In this document: in pieces, positions 1 through 5,532 of the stretch | How the letters are laid out: each line of letters begins with the position of its first letter | Position numbering within the stretch: position 1 is the first letter of the stretch | Source: Candidatus Latescibacteria bacterium 4484_181 | Lineage (GTDB): Bacteria; Latescibacterota; MVCY01 | DNA length: 5,702 nt | Direction of reading: 5' to 3' | NCBI GenBank assembly: GCA_002049985.1 | Contig: MVCY01000051.1 | Coordinates: 1-5,702 of the forward strand | Notes under the pieces: model-generated | Seen by the model: only the letters and a program-made list of their open reading frames with translations | Database searches by the model: none | What the model was told of the DNA's origin: nothing | Position numbers and translations under genes: made by a program

Positions 1-88
1 AGTCCATCAGTACAAGCAGTTTGCCGTTCCCCTTAGCTTGTGGAGTGTTGGTTATTTCCTCTACAATTAGCTCCTTATACGATTTCAC
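1..88 (-). CDS. Partial gene downstream of the ROK regulator, product unknown
   Basis: A reading frame opens with GTG at 88-86 and runs off the left edge after 29 codons without a stop. It would read MKSYKELIVEEITNTPQAKG and then NGKLLVLMD. The start lies 14 bp inside the 3' end of the ROK gene. An AAAGGAG ribosome-binding sequence, encoding Pro-Lys-Gly-Glu of the ROK C-terminus, sits about 6 nt before the GTG. This is the normal layout of a translationally coupled operon partner. I do not recognise the family from so short an N-terminus, and it has no signal peptide or membrane segment. Since ROK regulators are often co-transcribed with the sugar-handling genes they control, a carbohydrate-related product is possible, but that is inference from position only. 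Confidence 0.6.
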   Translation of the reverse strand, partial: MKSYKELIVEEITNTPQAKGNGKLLVLMD

Positions 89-1304
89 CCTTCTCTCCTT
101 TGGGTAATACGAGCCCTGTTGGTTCAAATATCCTATTTAATACCAGAGTTGTTGCTCCGAGTGCCCCTAAGAGTTCTCCAAGCTCGGAAAAAACAATCGT
201 CACTTTGCTGAGAGGCATCTCCAGAGCATGTACTTTTAGTCTCCGATTTATCGGTTCCCAGATTACATCCCCAGCCAAGGAAAGCCCTCCCGCTAGAATG
301 ATCACTTCGGGGTTGAACAGATTGATTACCGCAGCGAGCCCCACAGCCAAGTAATCTGCTGCTTTCTCTATAATAGTAAAGGCAAGCTTGTCACCGGCCT
401 TGGCCGCCTGACAAACAGTCTTAGCGGTTATATTTTCCAATCTTCCCTTGACCATCTCTCTCATAGAAGAAGCCACACCTTGCTGAAGGGCATCCTGTGC
501 CTGGCGCGCGATAGCCAGACCAGAGGCCATAACCTCCAGGCATCCATAGTTTCCGCAGACACAGCGTGGGCCAGCCGGTTCAACCACTATATGGCCCAAT
601 TCACCGGCACAGTTGGAAGCGCCCCGGTAGAGTTGGCCATTTATCACTATCCCCAGACCTATCCCGGTCGCTAAGTTCACGCAGAGAAAATTGTCTGTTT
701 CTCTGGCAAGTCCAAATTCTTTCTCCCCTAAGGCCATCGCCCGGGCATTATCCTCTAAATAGACCGGCACCCCGAACCTCTCCCCTATGATCTTCCCTAA
801 GGGAAGATTCTTCAGGTTGCCAAACTTCGGTGAAAAAATCACCAAAGTCCTCTCTGGATCGAGCAGCCCTGCCATCGCTACGCCTATACCCAACATTCTG
901 GTTATGCGTAATTTAGTGAGCAACATCTCGATGGTCTCAATCGCTCCCTCAATCAGTCTTTCTCCCGTCACAGTCTCCGTGGTTTGTCCACCTATAAGTT
1001 CGCCTTTTATATTAACTGCTACTGCGCGGGTATGCGTTAAGCCTATATCTACTCCCACTGCTATTCCAAATTGGGGATCAAGCTCGAACAGTCGTGGCCG
1101 ACGACCGCCAGTCGAAGCTCCTAGTTCTTTCTGCCTCACCAATCCTTCCCTATCCAGTTGGCGCAGAACAGATGTTACTACCTTTCGATCCAGACCGGTA
1201 GCCGCGGTCACCTGAGGCACCGAGCTGGGGCCCATCCGCCTTATGAAATTGAGCACCGAAAACCTTTTATGTCTGTGAAAATATCCTCTCAATTCAATCA
1301 CCAA
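75..1304 (-). CDS. ROK-family transcriptional regulator (NagC/XylR-like)
   Basis: This 409-residue protein has the two-part build of a ROK repressor. A winged helix-turn-helix occupies about residues 14-70 (VPQVTAATGLDRKVVTSVLR is the HTH). An ASKHA sugar-kinase fold runs from about 80 to 385, with the phosphate-1 loop VGVDIG at 83-88 and the ROK signature around 209-236 (LATGIGLG ... AGELGH). The structural zinc site is intact: His238, Cys248, Cys250 and Cys255 in CxCGxxGCxE. The position that holds the catalytic Asp in ROK kinases (END in glucokinases) reads E-D-N, with Asn186. That fits a sugar-sensing regulator without kinase activity. The family binds operators and is released by a sugar or sugar phosphate; the ligand cannot be read from sequence. 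The start is TTG at 1304 (GTG at 1301 is the alternative), with AAAGG 9 nt upstream. It is first in a leftward operon and overlaps the next gene by 14 bp. Confidence 0.93.
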   Translation of the reverse strand: MVIELRGYFHRHKRFSVLNFIRRMGPSSVPQVTAATGLDRKVVTSVLRQLDREGLVRQKELGASTGGRRPRLFELDPQFGIAVGVDIGLTHTRAVAVNIKGELIGGQTTETVTGERLIEGAIETIEMLLTKLRITRMLGIGVAMAGLLDPERTLVIFSPKFGNLKNLPLGKIIGERFGVPVYLEDNARAMALGEKEFGLARETDNFLCVNLATGIGLGIVINGQLYRGASNCAGELGHIVVEPAGPRCVCGNYGCLEVMASGLAIARQAQDALQQGVASSMREMVKGRLENITAKTVCQAAKAGDKLAFTIIEKAADYLAVGLAAVINLFNPEVIILAGGLSLAGDVIWEPINRRLKVHALEMPLSKVTIVFSELGELLGALGATTLVLNRIFEPTGLVLPKGEKGEIV

Positions 1305-1318
1305 TCATTAAGGCCTTT
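1294..1318 (-). promoter_or_regulatory. Ribosome binding site and nested 4-codon ORF at the ROK start
   Basis: AAAGG (1318-1314) is the only Shine-Dalgarno-like sequence before the ROK gene. It is 5 nt from an ATG at 1308 that is out of frame and encodes only MIGD before a TGA at 1296-1294. It is 9 nt from the in-frame TTG at 1304. The mini-ORF completely overlaps the TTG and GTG start candidates. It could lower or couple ROK translation, or be accidental; a one-base sequence error at this spot is also possible. Confidence 0.4.
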
Positions 1319-1345
1319 AGAGAAAAAAGCCTCTATGTTACCCAA

Positions 1346-1374
1346 ATTATACCAGAGAATCGGCAGATTGTCAA
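1346..1374 (-). promoter_or_regulatory. Consensus sigma70 promoter for the ROK operon
   Basis: Read on the minus strand, TTGACA (1374-1369) is followed by exactly 17 nt and then TATAAT (1351-1346): both hexamers match the consensus fully. Transcription would begin near 1339, giving a leader of about 35 nt before the TTG start. A promoter this strong for a regulator suggests that it is held down by a bound repressor, possibly by autoregulation, but I see no clear palindrome overlapping the hexamers. Confidence 0.85.
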
Positions 1375-1423
1375 GAACTTTTTTTAATTTTGGACAGAAC
1401 CTCAACCATACCTTGTAATCAGG

Positions 1424-1436
1424 GTATTGATAATAC
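1424..1436. repeat. Short inverted repeat upstream of the ROK promoter
   Basis: GTATT-GAT-AATAC is a perfect 5-bp dyad about 50 bp upstream of the ROK -35 box. It could be an operator half-site pair or a small hairpin. At this length chance is a real explanation. Confidence 0.25.
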
Positions 1437-1653
1437 TAAGAAACAAGAGATTGGCTTAAGAAAAACGATCACGCTAAACGGAGTATTCGACTCCCCAGCA
1501 ATCCCTGGTCATTTATCGCCTTTGATCGCTGCTATTGGCAGTGACAACAAGAGAATCAACACCGAGTGACTCAGATTCAGGATCAATGATTATGGAGAAT
1601 AGCGCCAATTTCAGTAAAAACAGATAGTGAGGCGGCACCTTTGCAAAAATCCT

Positions 1654-1682
1654 TTGACAATGGACAAAGACCTCGCTAAATT
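1654..1682 (+). promoter_or_regulatory. Orphan sigma70-like promoter in the intergenic region
   Basis: TTGACA at 1654-1659 is followed by a 17-nt spacer and TAAATT at 1677-1682, giving a perfect -35 and a -10 with four of six consensus bases. A transcript would start near 1689 and run toward ruvX. No plausible protein gene begins within several hundred bases. It would therefore make either a non-coding RNA or a very long leader for ruvX-mltG. Confidence 0.4.
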
Positions 1683-1702
1683 ATATGTGCGCTTCGGCAA
1701 AT

Positions 1703-1898
1703 CTTTCGTTGAAAGGGTATTCTGCCAAATTTCCTCTCCCTTACTTGCCAAGGGGAAAGTAAACACTGGGAAGCCCAGCCTAACCCTTTCGTCTGAAGCG
1801 TCAGCGGCTCGTCGTGCTGTTTGTCTGCAACTGGTTCTGTCAAATACCAATAGTTTGACAAAGCCCGGCGGGGAAAAAGGCAAATGCTCTGCTTGCCT
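1703..1898 (+). ncRNA. Series of small hairpins downstream of the orphan promoter (possible RNA)
   Basis: Four stem-loops follow the promoter at 1654: CTTTC/GAAAG (1703-1715), CCCTT/AAGGG (1738-1754), TGTCAAA/TTTGACA (1838-1860) and AGGCAA/TTGCCT (1878-1898). A short T tract (ATTTTTCC) lies near 1926-1933, but without a stem directly before it. The arrangement is what one would expect of a small structured RNA. The stems are short, however, and no known RNA family motif is evident. It may equally be decayed intergenic sequence. Confidence 0.2.
1838..1860. repeat. Perfect 7-bp inverted repeat, operator-like
   Basis: TGTCAAA, a 9-nt centre, then TTTGACA. The total span of 23 bp suits a dimeric winged-HTH or similar regulator. 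The right arm also forms the -35-like TTGACA. The neighbouring ROK protein is one possible binder, but nothing in the sequence proves it. Confidence 0.4.
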
Positions 1899-2032
1899 GA
1901 CAGTTCTATGGCTCATGTTTGACGCATTTTTCCCCCCAAGTCCGCACACAGGTAGTTAACAATTGAACCTTCACAAAGATATTGCAATTATGAATGTAAC
2001 GGACAAGAGTTCCCTATCTTAGGCGGCTGTAT

Positions 2033-2274
2033 GTCGCTTCTCTATAGGAAGAGCGACCAGAAGAGGCGCGCTTTCCGTAGGCGTACGGCAGAGGCAGGCC
2101 TGAGTCGCTGACTCTGTGAGCTCTGTAGACAATAAGTGGTGGCTTCGGCTGTGTCGGCCGCTTGGCGAAAGCGCAACTGCCCCTACCTCCAGGATTGACC
2201 AAAAGCGTGGCGATCAATCGTCCGGCTATCGTACAGGAAAAGGCCAATGAATTGGCCTGACGAGAGAAGCTCTG
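2033..2274. repeat. Hairpin-rich block, possible structured RNA or intergenic repeat element
   Basis: Within about 240 bp, six or more stem-loops follow one another. They are GTCGCT/AGCGAC (2033-2057), CCGTA/TACGG (2075-2088), GAGTC/GACTC (2102-2114), CGCTT/AAGCG (2159-2173), GATTGA-CCA/TGG-TCAATC (2193-2219), AGGCCAA/TTGGCCT (2241-2258) and a weak AGAG/CTCT (2264-2274). The block is visibly richer in G+C than the flanks and carries no believable gene. This texture is typical of miniature palindromic elements or of a structured RNA. I see only one copy in the window and no terminal repeats or target-site duplication, so neither class can be assigned. Confidence 0.35.
2241..2258 (-). terminator. 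Hairpin, weak intrinsic-terminator candidate on the minus strand
   Basis: AGGCCAA and TTGGCCT form a perfect 7-bp stem with a 4-nt loop. On the minus strand the stem is followed by TTTCC, a short U run; on the plus strand it is followed by GACGAG, which is not terminator-like. No minus-strand gene ends here, so it is best regarded as part of the hairpin-rich block. Confidence 0.2.
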
Positions 2275-2381
2275 TTCACACGGGCTCACAGATATGGTAA
2301 GGGGAGCTATTCCTGCCTGGGGACTTTGTGTCCGCTATGCCTCTGCATTCCGCCAACTTAAGGGTATATTTTCCAGATTCC

Positions 2382-2402
2382 TTGTTAAAGTCTGCTTAAC
2401 AA
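2382..2402. repeat. Perfect 7-bp inverted repeat upstream of ruvX, operator-like
   Basis: TTGTTAA, a 7-nt centre, then TTAACAA. This 21-bp dyad lies about 130 bp before ruvX. Its A+T-rich TTGTT/AACAA arms are broadly like operators of GntR, LacI/TetR and XylR-type ROK regulators, so the divergent ROK gene is a candidate binder. No strong -35/-10 pair overlaps it. Confidence 0.4.
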
Positions 2403-2520
2403 TGCCGGTAAAATCGTCAAAGCCTGGTCGTAGATGGTTTGATGTTGGAGATTGAAGCCAGGAATCGTTCACTATTCCACAAAGAGAGCGTGAGGACATA
2501 GCACACTCTGCCGCTACACC

Positions 2521-2526
2521 TATAAT
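2521..2526 (+). promoter_or_regulatory. Perfect -10 box (TATAAT) directly before ruvX
   Basis: TATAAT ends only 3 nt before the ATG at 2530. There is no good -35 at 16-18 nt. If it is used, transcription would start near 2533, downstream of the ATG, so translation would have to begin at the GTG at 2542 with an almost leaderless message. The alternative is that it is a chance match and transcription comes from further upstream. Confidence 0.35.
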
Positions 2527-2529
2527 ACA

Positions 2530-2988
2530 ATGCAGAACCGGGTGAAGAAGCAAACCAGGATTTTAGCCATAGACTATGGAGAGAGAAGGATTGGCCTTGC
2601 GGTGAGCGACCCGTTGGGCATAACTGCTCAGGGGTTGGAGACCTTATCTGTGAGCTGCCCCCAAGACGCCCTCTCCAAGATAGAGCAATTGGTAAAAACC
2701 TTCAGAGTCTCGGAGATTATATTAGGACTTCCAGTAAATATGGATGGCACTCGGGGCTGCAGAGCGCAAGAAGTTAGCGGGTTTGCCGAACGGCTAAGGA
2801 AGAGGACAGGACTTTCAGTCACCCTCTCCGACGAGCGGCTAACTTCGGTTGCTGCCCACCGAATACTTCATCGGATGGGACTGAAGATCAAGGACAAAAA
2901 AAGAGATGTAGACCGGATTGCTGCCCAGATGCTCCTTCAGGATTATTTGGAGAAATATTCCAATCGCGGAGGTAGAGATGCCAGGTAA
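2530..2988 (+). CDS. ruvX: RuvX/YqgF, Holliday-junction-resolvase-like nuclease
   Basis: The 152-residue product has the RNase H-like fold of the YqgF/RuvX family, which is known for maturing the 5' end of pre-16S rRNA and has been linked to recombination. Visible motifs are the first-strand aspartate in ILAIDYGERRIGLAVSD (Asp15), GLPVNMDGT near 66-74, DERLTS (101-106, Glu102), and VDRIAAQMLLQDYL with Asp128 near the C-terminus. All the expected acidic residues are present, so it should be active. Length is typical for the family, with a short extra N-terminal tail (MQNRVKK) if ATG 2530 is used. GTG at 2542 gives a tighter fit to relatives, and neither start has a clear ribosome site. The stop overlaps the mltG start by 11 bp, so the two are one transcription unit. 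Confidence 0.93.
   Translation: MQNRVKKQTRILAIDYGERRIGLAVSDPLGITAQGLETLSVSCPQDALSKIEQLVKTFRVSEIILGLPVNMDGTRGCRAQEVSGFAERLRKRTGLSVTLSDERLTSVAAHRILHRMGLKIKDKKRDVDRIAAQMLLQDYLEKYSNRGGRDAR
2968..2972 (+). promoter_or_regulatory. Ribosome binding site deciding the mltG start
   Basis: GGAGG ends 5 nt before the ATG at 2978, inside the last codons of ruvX. It supports this start over an in-frame ATG at 2918, which would bury 20 more residues in the ruvX reading frame. Confidence 0.75.
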
Positions 2989-4126
2989 CAAATGCACCAG
3001 TTCCCTGTGTGCCGAGCAGATATTTCTGTTCACTGCCTCCATGGCGGCCATTGTCCTCTCCAGCGTGGCACTGGCTGTTATCTCTCTCCTCTTCTTGCCT
3101 TTGAAGATTTTGCGGTTAGCTCTCGGGATACTCTCCAGTAGGATTCTGCTGCTGGTTATCGCGGGGGCTGTTGCCGCTTTTCTGGGCATAGTGATCTTTC
3201 TTGATCGTCCAGGCACCGGGGTGGGACCGGCCGAGCTGGTGATAGAAGAGGGAATGAGTGCTGCTCAGATTGGCCATCTGCTTCAGGCGAAGGGGATAAT
3301 AGGCAGTCGTTCCTTCTTTACGCTTATGGCGAAGCTCTACGGTTTGGAGAACAGGCTCAAAGCCGGAAAGTATGATTTTGAGGGGCCGACAACCGCCTTT
3401 TCTGCCCTTAAGAGGCTCAAGGCTGGAGGCGCTCTAACTCAACGGGTCACTATTCCCGAAGGGCTGACTGTGCGGCAGATTGCTGGGGTGCTTCAAAAAG
3501 CCATCGAAATTGACTCGGCCAGATTCGTTACGCTGGCCCAGAATCCCAGGTTTTTCCGAAAGTTAGGCGTCCGCGCTCCCTCTCTAGAGGGGTATCTTTT
3601 CCCAGATACTTATAGATTCTACTGGCAGACACCCGAGGAGAAGATACTGGAGACAATGGTGAAGAGATTTCACCAAGTATTCGCTGACTCACTGAAACAG
3701 AGAGCAACACAGCTACGGATGAACGTCCACCAGGTGCTGACTTTGGCCTCGATAATCGAGAAAGAGGCGCAGGTTCCCCTGGAGAGGCCGCTTATTTCGG
3801 GCGTGTTTCACCGGCGGCTGAAGCTGGGAATGCCCCTCCAGGCCGACCCCACGGTGATATATGCCTTGGGTGGCCGCAAACAGAGACTCTCGAAGGCAGA
3901 TACCAGAGTCAACTCTCCATATAACACCTATCTGCACCGGGGATTGCCACCTGGACCTATCTGTAACCCCGGTAGAGATTCTATCCTGGCTGCGCTGTAC
4001 CCGGTCGAGGTCGACTACCTCTATTTTGTGGCCAAGGGAGATGGAACCCACATCTTCACTAAATCCCTTAATTCCCACATAAACGCCAAGAACAGAATTA
4101 GACGGATGGGAAAATATGGTCATTGA
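2978..4126 (+). CDS. mltG: MltG, endolytic murein transglycosylase (YceG-like)
   Basis: The 382-residue protein matches MltG, the inner-membrane lytic transglycosylase that cuts nascent peptidoglycan glycan strands and sets their length. A LysM-like region covers about 85-165 (VIEEGMSAAQIGHLLQAKGII and VTIPEGLTVRQIAGVL). The YceG catalytic domain follows, with EGYLFPDTY (204-212), LASIIEKEA (256-264), MPLQADPTVIYALG (285-298) and SPYNTY...GLPPGPICNPG (313-332). Glu261 corresponds to the catalytic Glu218 of the E. coli enzyme. Unlike the usual single anchor, two hydrophobic segments appear (about 14-40 and 54-76), separated by a short basic stretch. Translation is coupled to ruvX by the 11-bp overlap. 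The gene implies a peptidoglycan-containing cell envelope. Confidence 0.94.
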   Translation: MPGNKCTSSLCAEQIFLFTASMAAIVLSSVALAVISLLFLPLKILRLALGILSSRILLLVIAGAVAAFLGIVIFLDRPGTGVGPAELVIEEGMSAAQIGHLLQAKGIIGSRSFFTLMAKLYGLENRLKAGKYDFEGPTTAFSALKRLKAGGALTQRVTIPEGLTVRQIAGVLQKAIEIDSARFVTLAQNPRFFRKLGVRAPSLEGYLFPDTYRFYWQTPEEKILETMVKRFHQVFADSLKQRATQLRMNVHQVLTLASIIEKEAQVPLERPLISGVFHRRLKLGMPLQADPTVIYALGGRKQRLSKADTRVNSPYNTYLHRGLPPGPICNPGRDSILAALYPVEVDYLYFVAKGDGTHIFTKSLNSHINAKNRIRRMGKYGH

Positions 4127-4409
4127 CAAGATCTGTCGCAAGACTACAAAAATAGGTTACATAGTCCTATGACTATCTGTCAGCACACCTTATATTTTGC
4201 TCGTAGCGAAATGAGCCTTAGAGATCGTTTGCGCACGTCTAGGAGGTGACTTTCTTTTTTTTACGATAGTGTCCGGGTGATGTCTAGGGCAGAAGCCCTC
4301 TGATACAGGAGAACTATTAAAACCTTTCATAGGCGAAGAACCTTTCCAAGCTCGATGTCGAGCTTAAAGAAAATGCGACATTGTCAGGCTAATCGGGGAG
4401 AGAGATCAA
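4127..4409 (+). other. 283-bp gap between mltG and aroF with three small hairpins
   Basis: No protein gene is credible here. Stem-loops are ATAGTC/GACTAT (4161-4176), AGGGC/GCCCT (4286-4299) and AAGCTCG/CGAGCTT with loop ATGT (4348-4365). The first competes with an alternative ATAGG/CCTAT pairing (4152-4170). A pyrimidine run with eight consecutive Ts ends at 4262, but it follows no stable stem, so it is not a normal intrinsic terminator. An AGGAGGTGA at 4241-4249 has no start codon at a useful distance. The region is long enough to be an aroF leader, but no T-box or aromatic-rich leader peptide can be seen. Confidence 0.5.
4348..4365 (+). promoter_or_regulatory. Hairpin 45 nt upstream of aroF
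   Basis: AAGCTCG-ATGT-CGAGCTT is a perfect 7-bp stem and the strongest structure in the aroF leader. No U tract follows (the sequence continues AAAGAAAATG), so it is not a terminator. It could be an operator palindrome or an mRNA stability element. Confidence 0.35.
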
Positions 4410-5426
4410 ATGATCATTGTGATGCAAAAGAGAGCAGCAGAAGAGCAGGTTAATCGGGTTTTTGAGCGGATCAAAGCATTGGGTTACAAGCCGCATCCCA
4501 TTTATGGAGTGGAAAGGACGGTCATCGGGGCCATTGGAGACGAGAGGGGCAAGGTAAGACTCCAGAGCCTGGAGTCAATGCCTGGGGTGGAAAAGGTGGT
4601 GCCAATTCTTCAGCCTTTCAAACTGGCCGGGCGGGAGTTGAAGAAAGACCCCACAATAATAGAGGTCGAAGATGTGAGAATCGGAGGGGACCGGTTCGTT
4701 GTAATTGCCGGACCCTGTTCAGTGGAAAACCGGGAACAGATACTGCAGACAGCAGCAGCGGTCAAGAAGGCGGGGGCAAAGCTTCTGCGAGGAGGAGCCT
4801 TTAAACCCAGAACCTCCCCTTACAGCTTTCAGGGACTTCAGGAGGAGGGGCTGCATCTGTTGGCCCAGGCAAGAGAAGAGACAGGCCTGCCCGTAGTCAC
4901 AGAAGTACTTGCGCCCGAGGATGTCCCCTTGGTGGCCCAGTATGCCGATATACTCCAGATAGGTGCCAGAAATATGATGAACTTCGTTCTGCTTAAGCGG
5001 GTTGGACACATCGATAAACCTGTTCTGTTGAAACGGGGAATGATGGCAACCGTGAAAGAGCTTTTGATGTCTGCCGAATACATAATATCCGAAGGCAACC
5101 AGCAGGTGATCCTCTGCGAAAGGGGAATACGCACCTTTGAAGAGTACACGCGCAACACATTGGATCTTTCAGCTGTGCCCATGTTGAAGCAACTGAGCCA
5201 TCTGCCCGTCATCGTCGACCCCAGCCACGGCTGTGGCGTCAGAAGTTTAGTAGCCCCTATGGCAAAGGCAGCCGTTGCCGCCGGGGCCGACGGCCTGATG
5301 ATCGAAGTGCATCCCCATCCACAAGATGCCTACTCCGACGGCCCTCAGTCGCTCCCCCCAGATGAATTTGAGAGGCTGATGCATCAGCTTAAAGGCTATG
5401 TAACGCTGGAAGGAAGACATCTCTGA
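4410..5426 (+). CDS. aroF: 3-deoxy-D-arabino-heptulosonate-7-phosphate synthase, type I-beta
   Basis: This cytosolic enzyme condenses phosphoenolpyruvate and erythrose 4-phosphate, the entry step of the shikimate pathway. The 338-residue protein matches the Thermotoga maritima DAHP synthase closely in length and layout. A ferredoxin-like N-terminal domain (about 1-75, containing ERTVIGAIGDERG) precedes a TIM barrel. Substrate and metal residues are visible: IAGPCSVE with metal ligand Cys103, GGAFKPRTSPYSFQG (128-142) with Lys132, LLKRGM (206-211), VDPSH with His273, EVHP with Glu299, and SDGPQS with Asp310. In T. maritima the N-terminal domain gives feedback inhibition by tyrosine and phenylalanine; the same is likely here. 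ATG 4410 fits the family start and has GGGGAG 9 nt upstream. No other aro gene is inside the window. Confidence 0.96.
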   Translation: MIIVMQKRAAEEQVNRVFERIKALGYKPHPIYGVERTVIGAIGDERGKVRLQSLESMPGVEKVVPILQPFKLAGRELKKDPTIIEVEDVRIGGDRFVVIAGPCSVENREQILQTAAAVKKAGAKLLRGGAFKPRTSPYSFQGLQEEGLHLLAQAREETGLPVVTEVLAPEDVPLVAQYADILQIGARNMMNFVLLKRVGHIDKPVLLKRGMMATVKELLMSAEYIISEGNQQVILCERGIRTFEEYTRNTLDLSAVPMLKQLSHLPVIVDPSHGCGVRSLVAPMAKAAVAAGADGLMIEVHPHPQDAYSDGPQSLPPDEFERLMHQLKGYVTLEGRHL

Positions 5427-5475
5427 CAGATGGGTCTTACCTTTAAGTTACCGGTATTGAGTAAGTTGAGACGTA

Positions 5476-5532
5476 AGCATTAAGGCAAACCTGGATTGAT
5501 TTTTCAAATCCGGTGCAAAGCGTAAGAGTGCT
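5476..5532 (+). ncRNA. Candidate structured regulatory RNA, GEMM-I (c-di-GMP riboswitch)-like
   Basis: An outer stem AGCATT/AGTGCT (5476-5481 with 5527-5532, one G-U pair) encloses the box GGCAAACC (5484-5491). Next comes an inner stem ACC-(T)-GGATT/AATCC-GGT (5489-5497 with 5507-5514), then GCAAAGC (5515-5521). Downstream lies CTAAACC (5531-5537). Class I c-di-GMP riboswitches carry GGCAAACC, a hairpin, then GACGCAAAGC in the same order. Two deviations weaken the match. The GAC before GCAAAGC is missing, which probably removes the adenine that stacks between the ligand guanines. The hairpin loop (GATTTTTCA) is not a GNRA tetraloop. It may be a divergent or decayed member, another small RNA, or chance. 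Any regulated gene would lie beyond 5702. Confidence 0.35.

Larger units (their letters stand above)
1375..2529. other. Long intergenic region without a credible protein gene
   Basis: About 1.15 kb separates the leftward ROK promoter from the rightward ruvX. Several reading frames of 60-112 codons exist, but they lie on opposite strands over the same bases and lack plausible ribosome sites. They encode low-complexity Ser/Arg/Pro-rich products resembling no family I know. What can be seen instead is listed separately: an orphan promoter, inverted repeats and a hairpin-rich block. I found no tRNA or rRNA and no recognisable RNase P, tmRNA or SRP RNA core motif. No transposase remnant or CRISPR repeat is visible. 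Confidence 0.7.

Noticed and set aside
119..135. tRNA T-loop-like GGTTCAAAT
   Set aside because: It lies in the coding sequence of the ROK gene and no cloverleaf can be formed around it.
1611..1959. Overlapping reading frames of 110-112 codons on both strands
   Set aside because: They cover the same bases in opposite directions, lack ribosome sites and known motifs, and have Ser/Cys/Arg/Pro-rich products; most likely open by chance.
2014..2289. 91-codon minus-strand frame over the hairpin-rich block
   Set aside because: Arg/Ser-rich product with no family features; the hairpins explain the unusual composition better than coding does.
2335..2553. 72-codon minus-strand frame ending before and overlapping ruvX
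   Set aside because: It overlaps the ruvX start, has no recognisable motif and no ribosome site.
2918..2977. Earlier in-frame ATG for mltG
   Set aside because: It would add 20 residues read wholly inside ruvX; ATG 2978 has a well-placed GGAGG and a normal short overlap.
4123..4150. TTGACA-N16-TACAAA as an aroF promoter
   Set aside because: The -35 is perfect but overlaps the mltG stop, the spacing is short, the -10 matches only four of six, and aroF is 260 nt away; too weak to annotate.
4211..4249. Twelve-codon leader peptide before aroF
   Set aside because: It reads MSLRDRLRTSRR with no aromatic residues and no adequate ribosome site, so it is not an attenuation peptide for an aromatic pathway.
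4251..4262. Pyrimidine-rich T run as a terminator for ruvX-mltG
   Set aside because: No stable stem precedes it; only 3-bp complements can be found.
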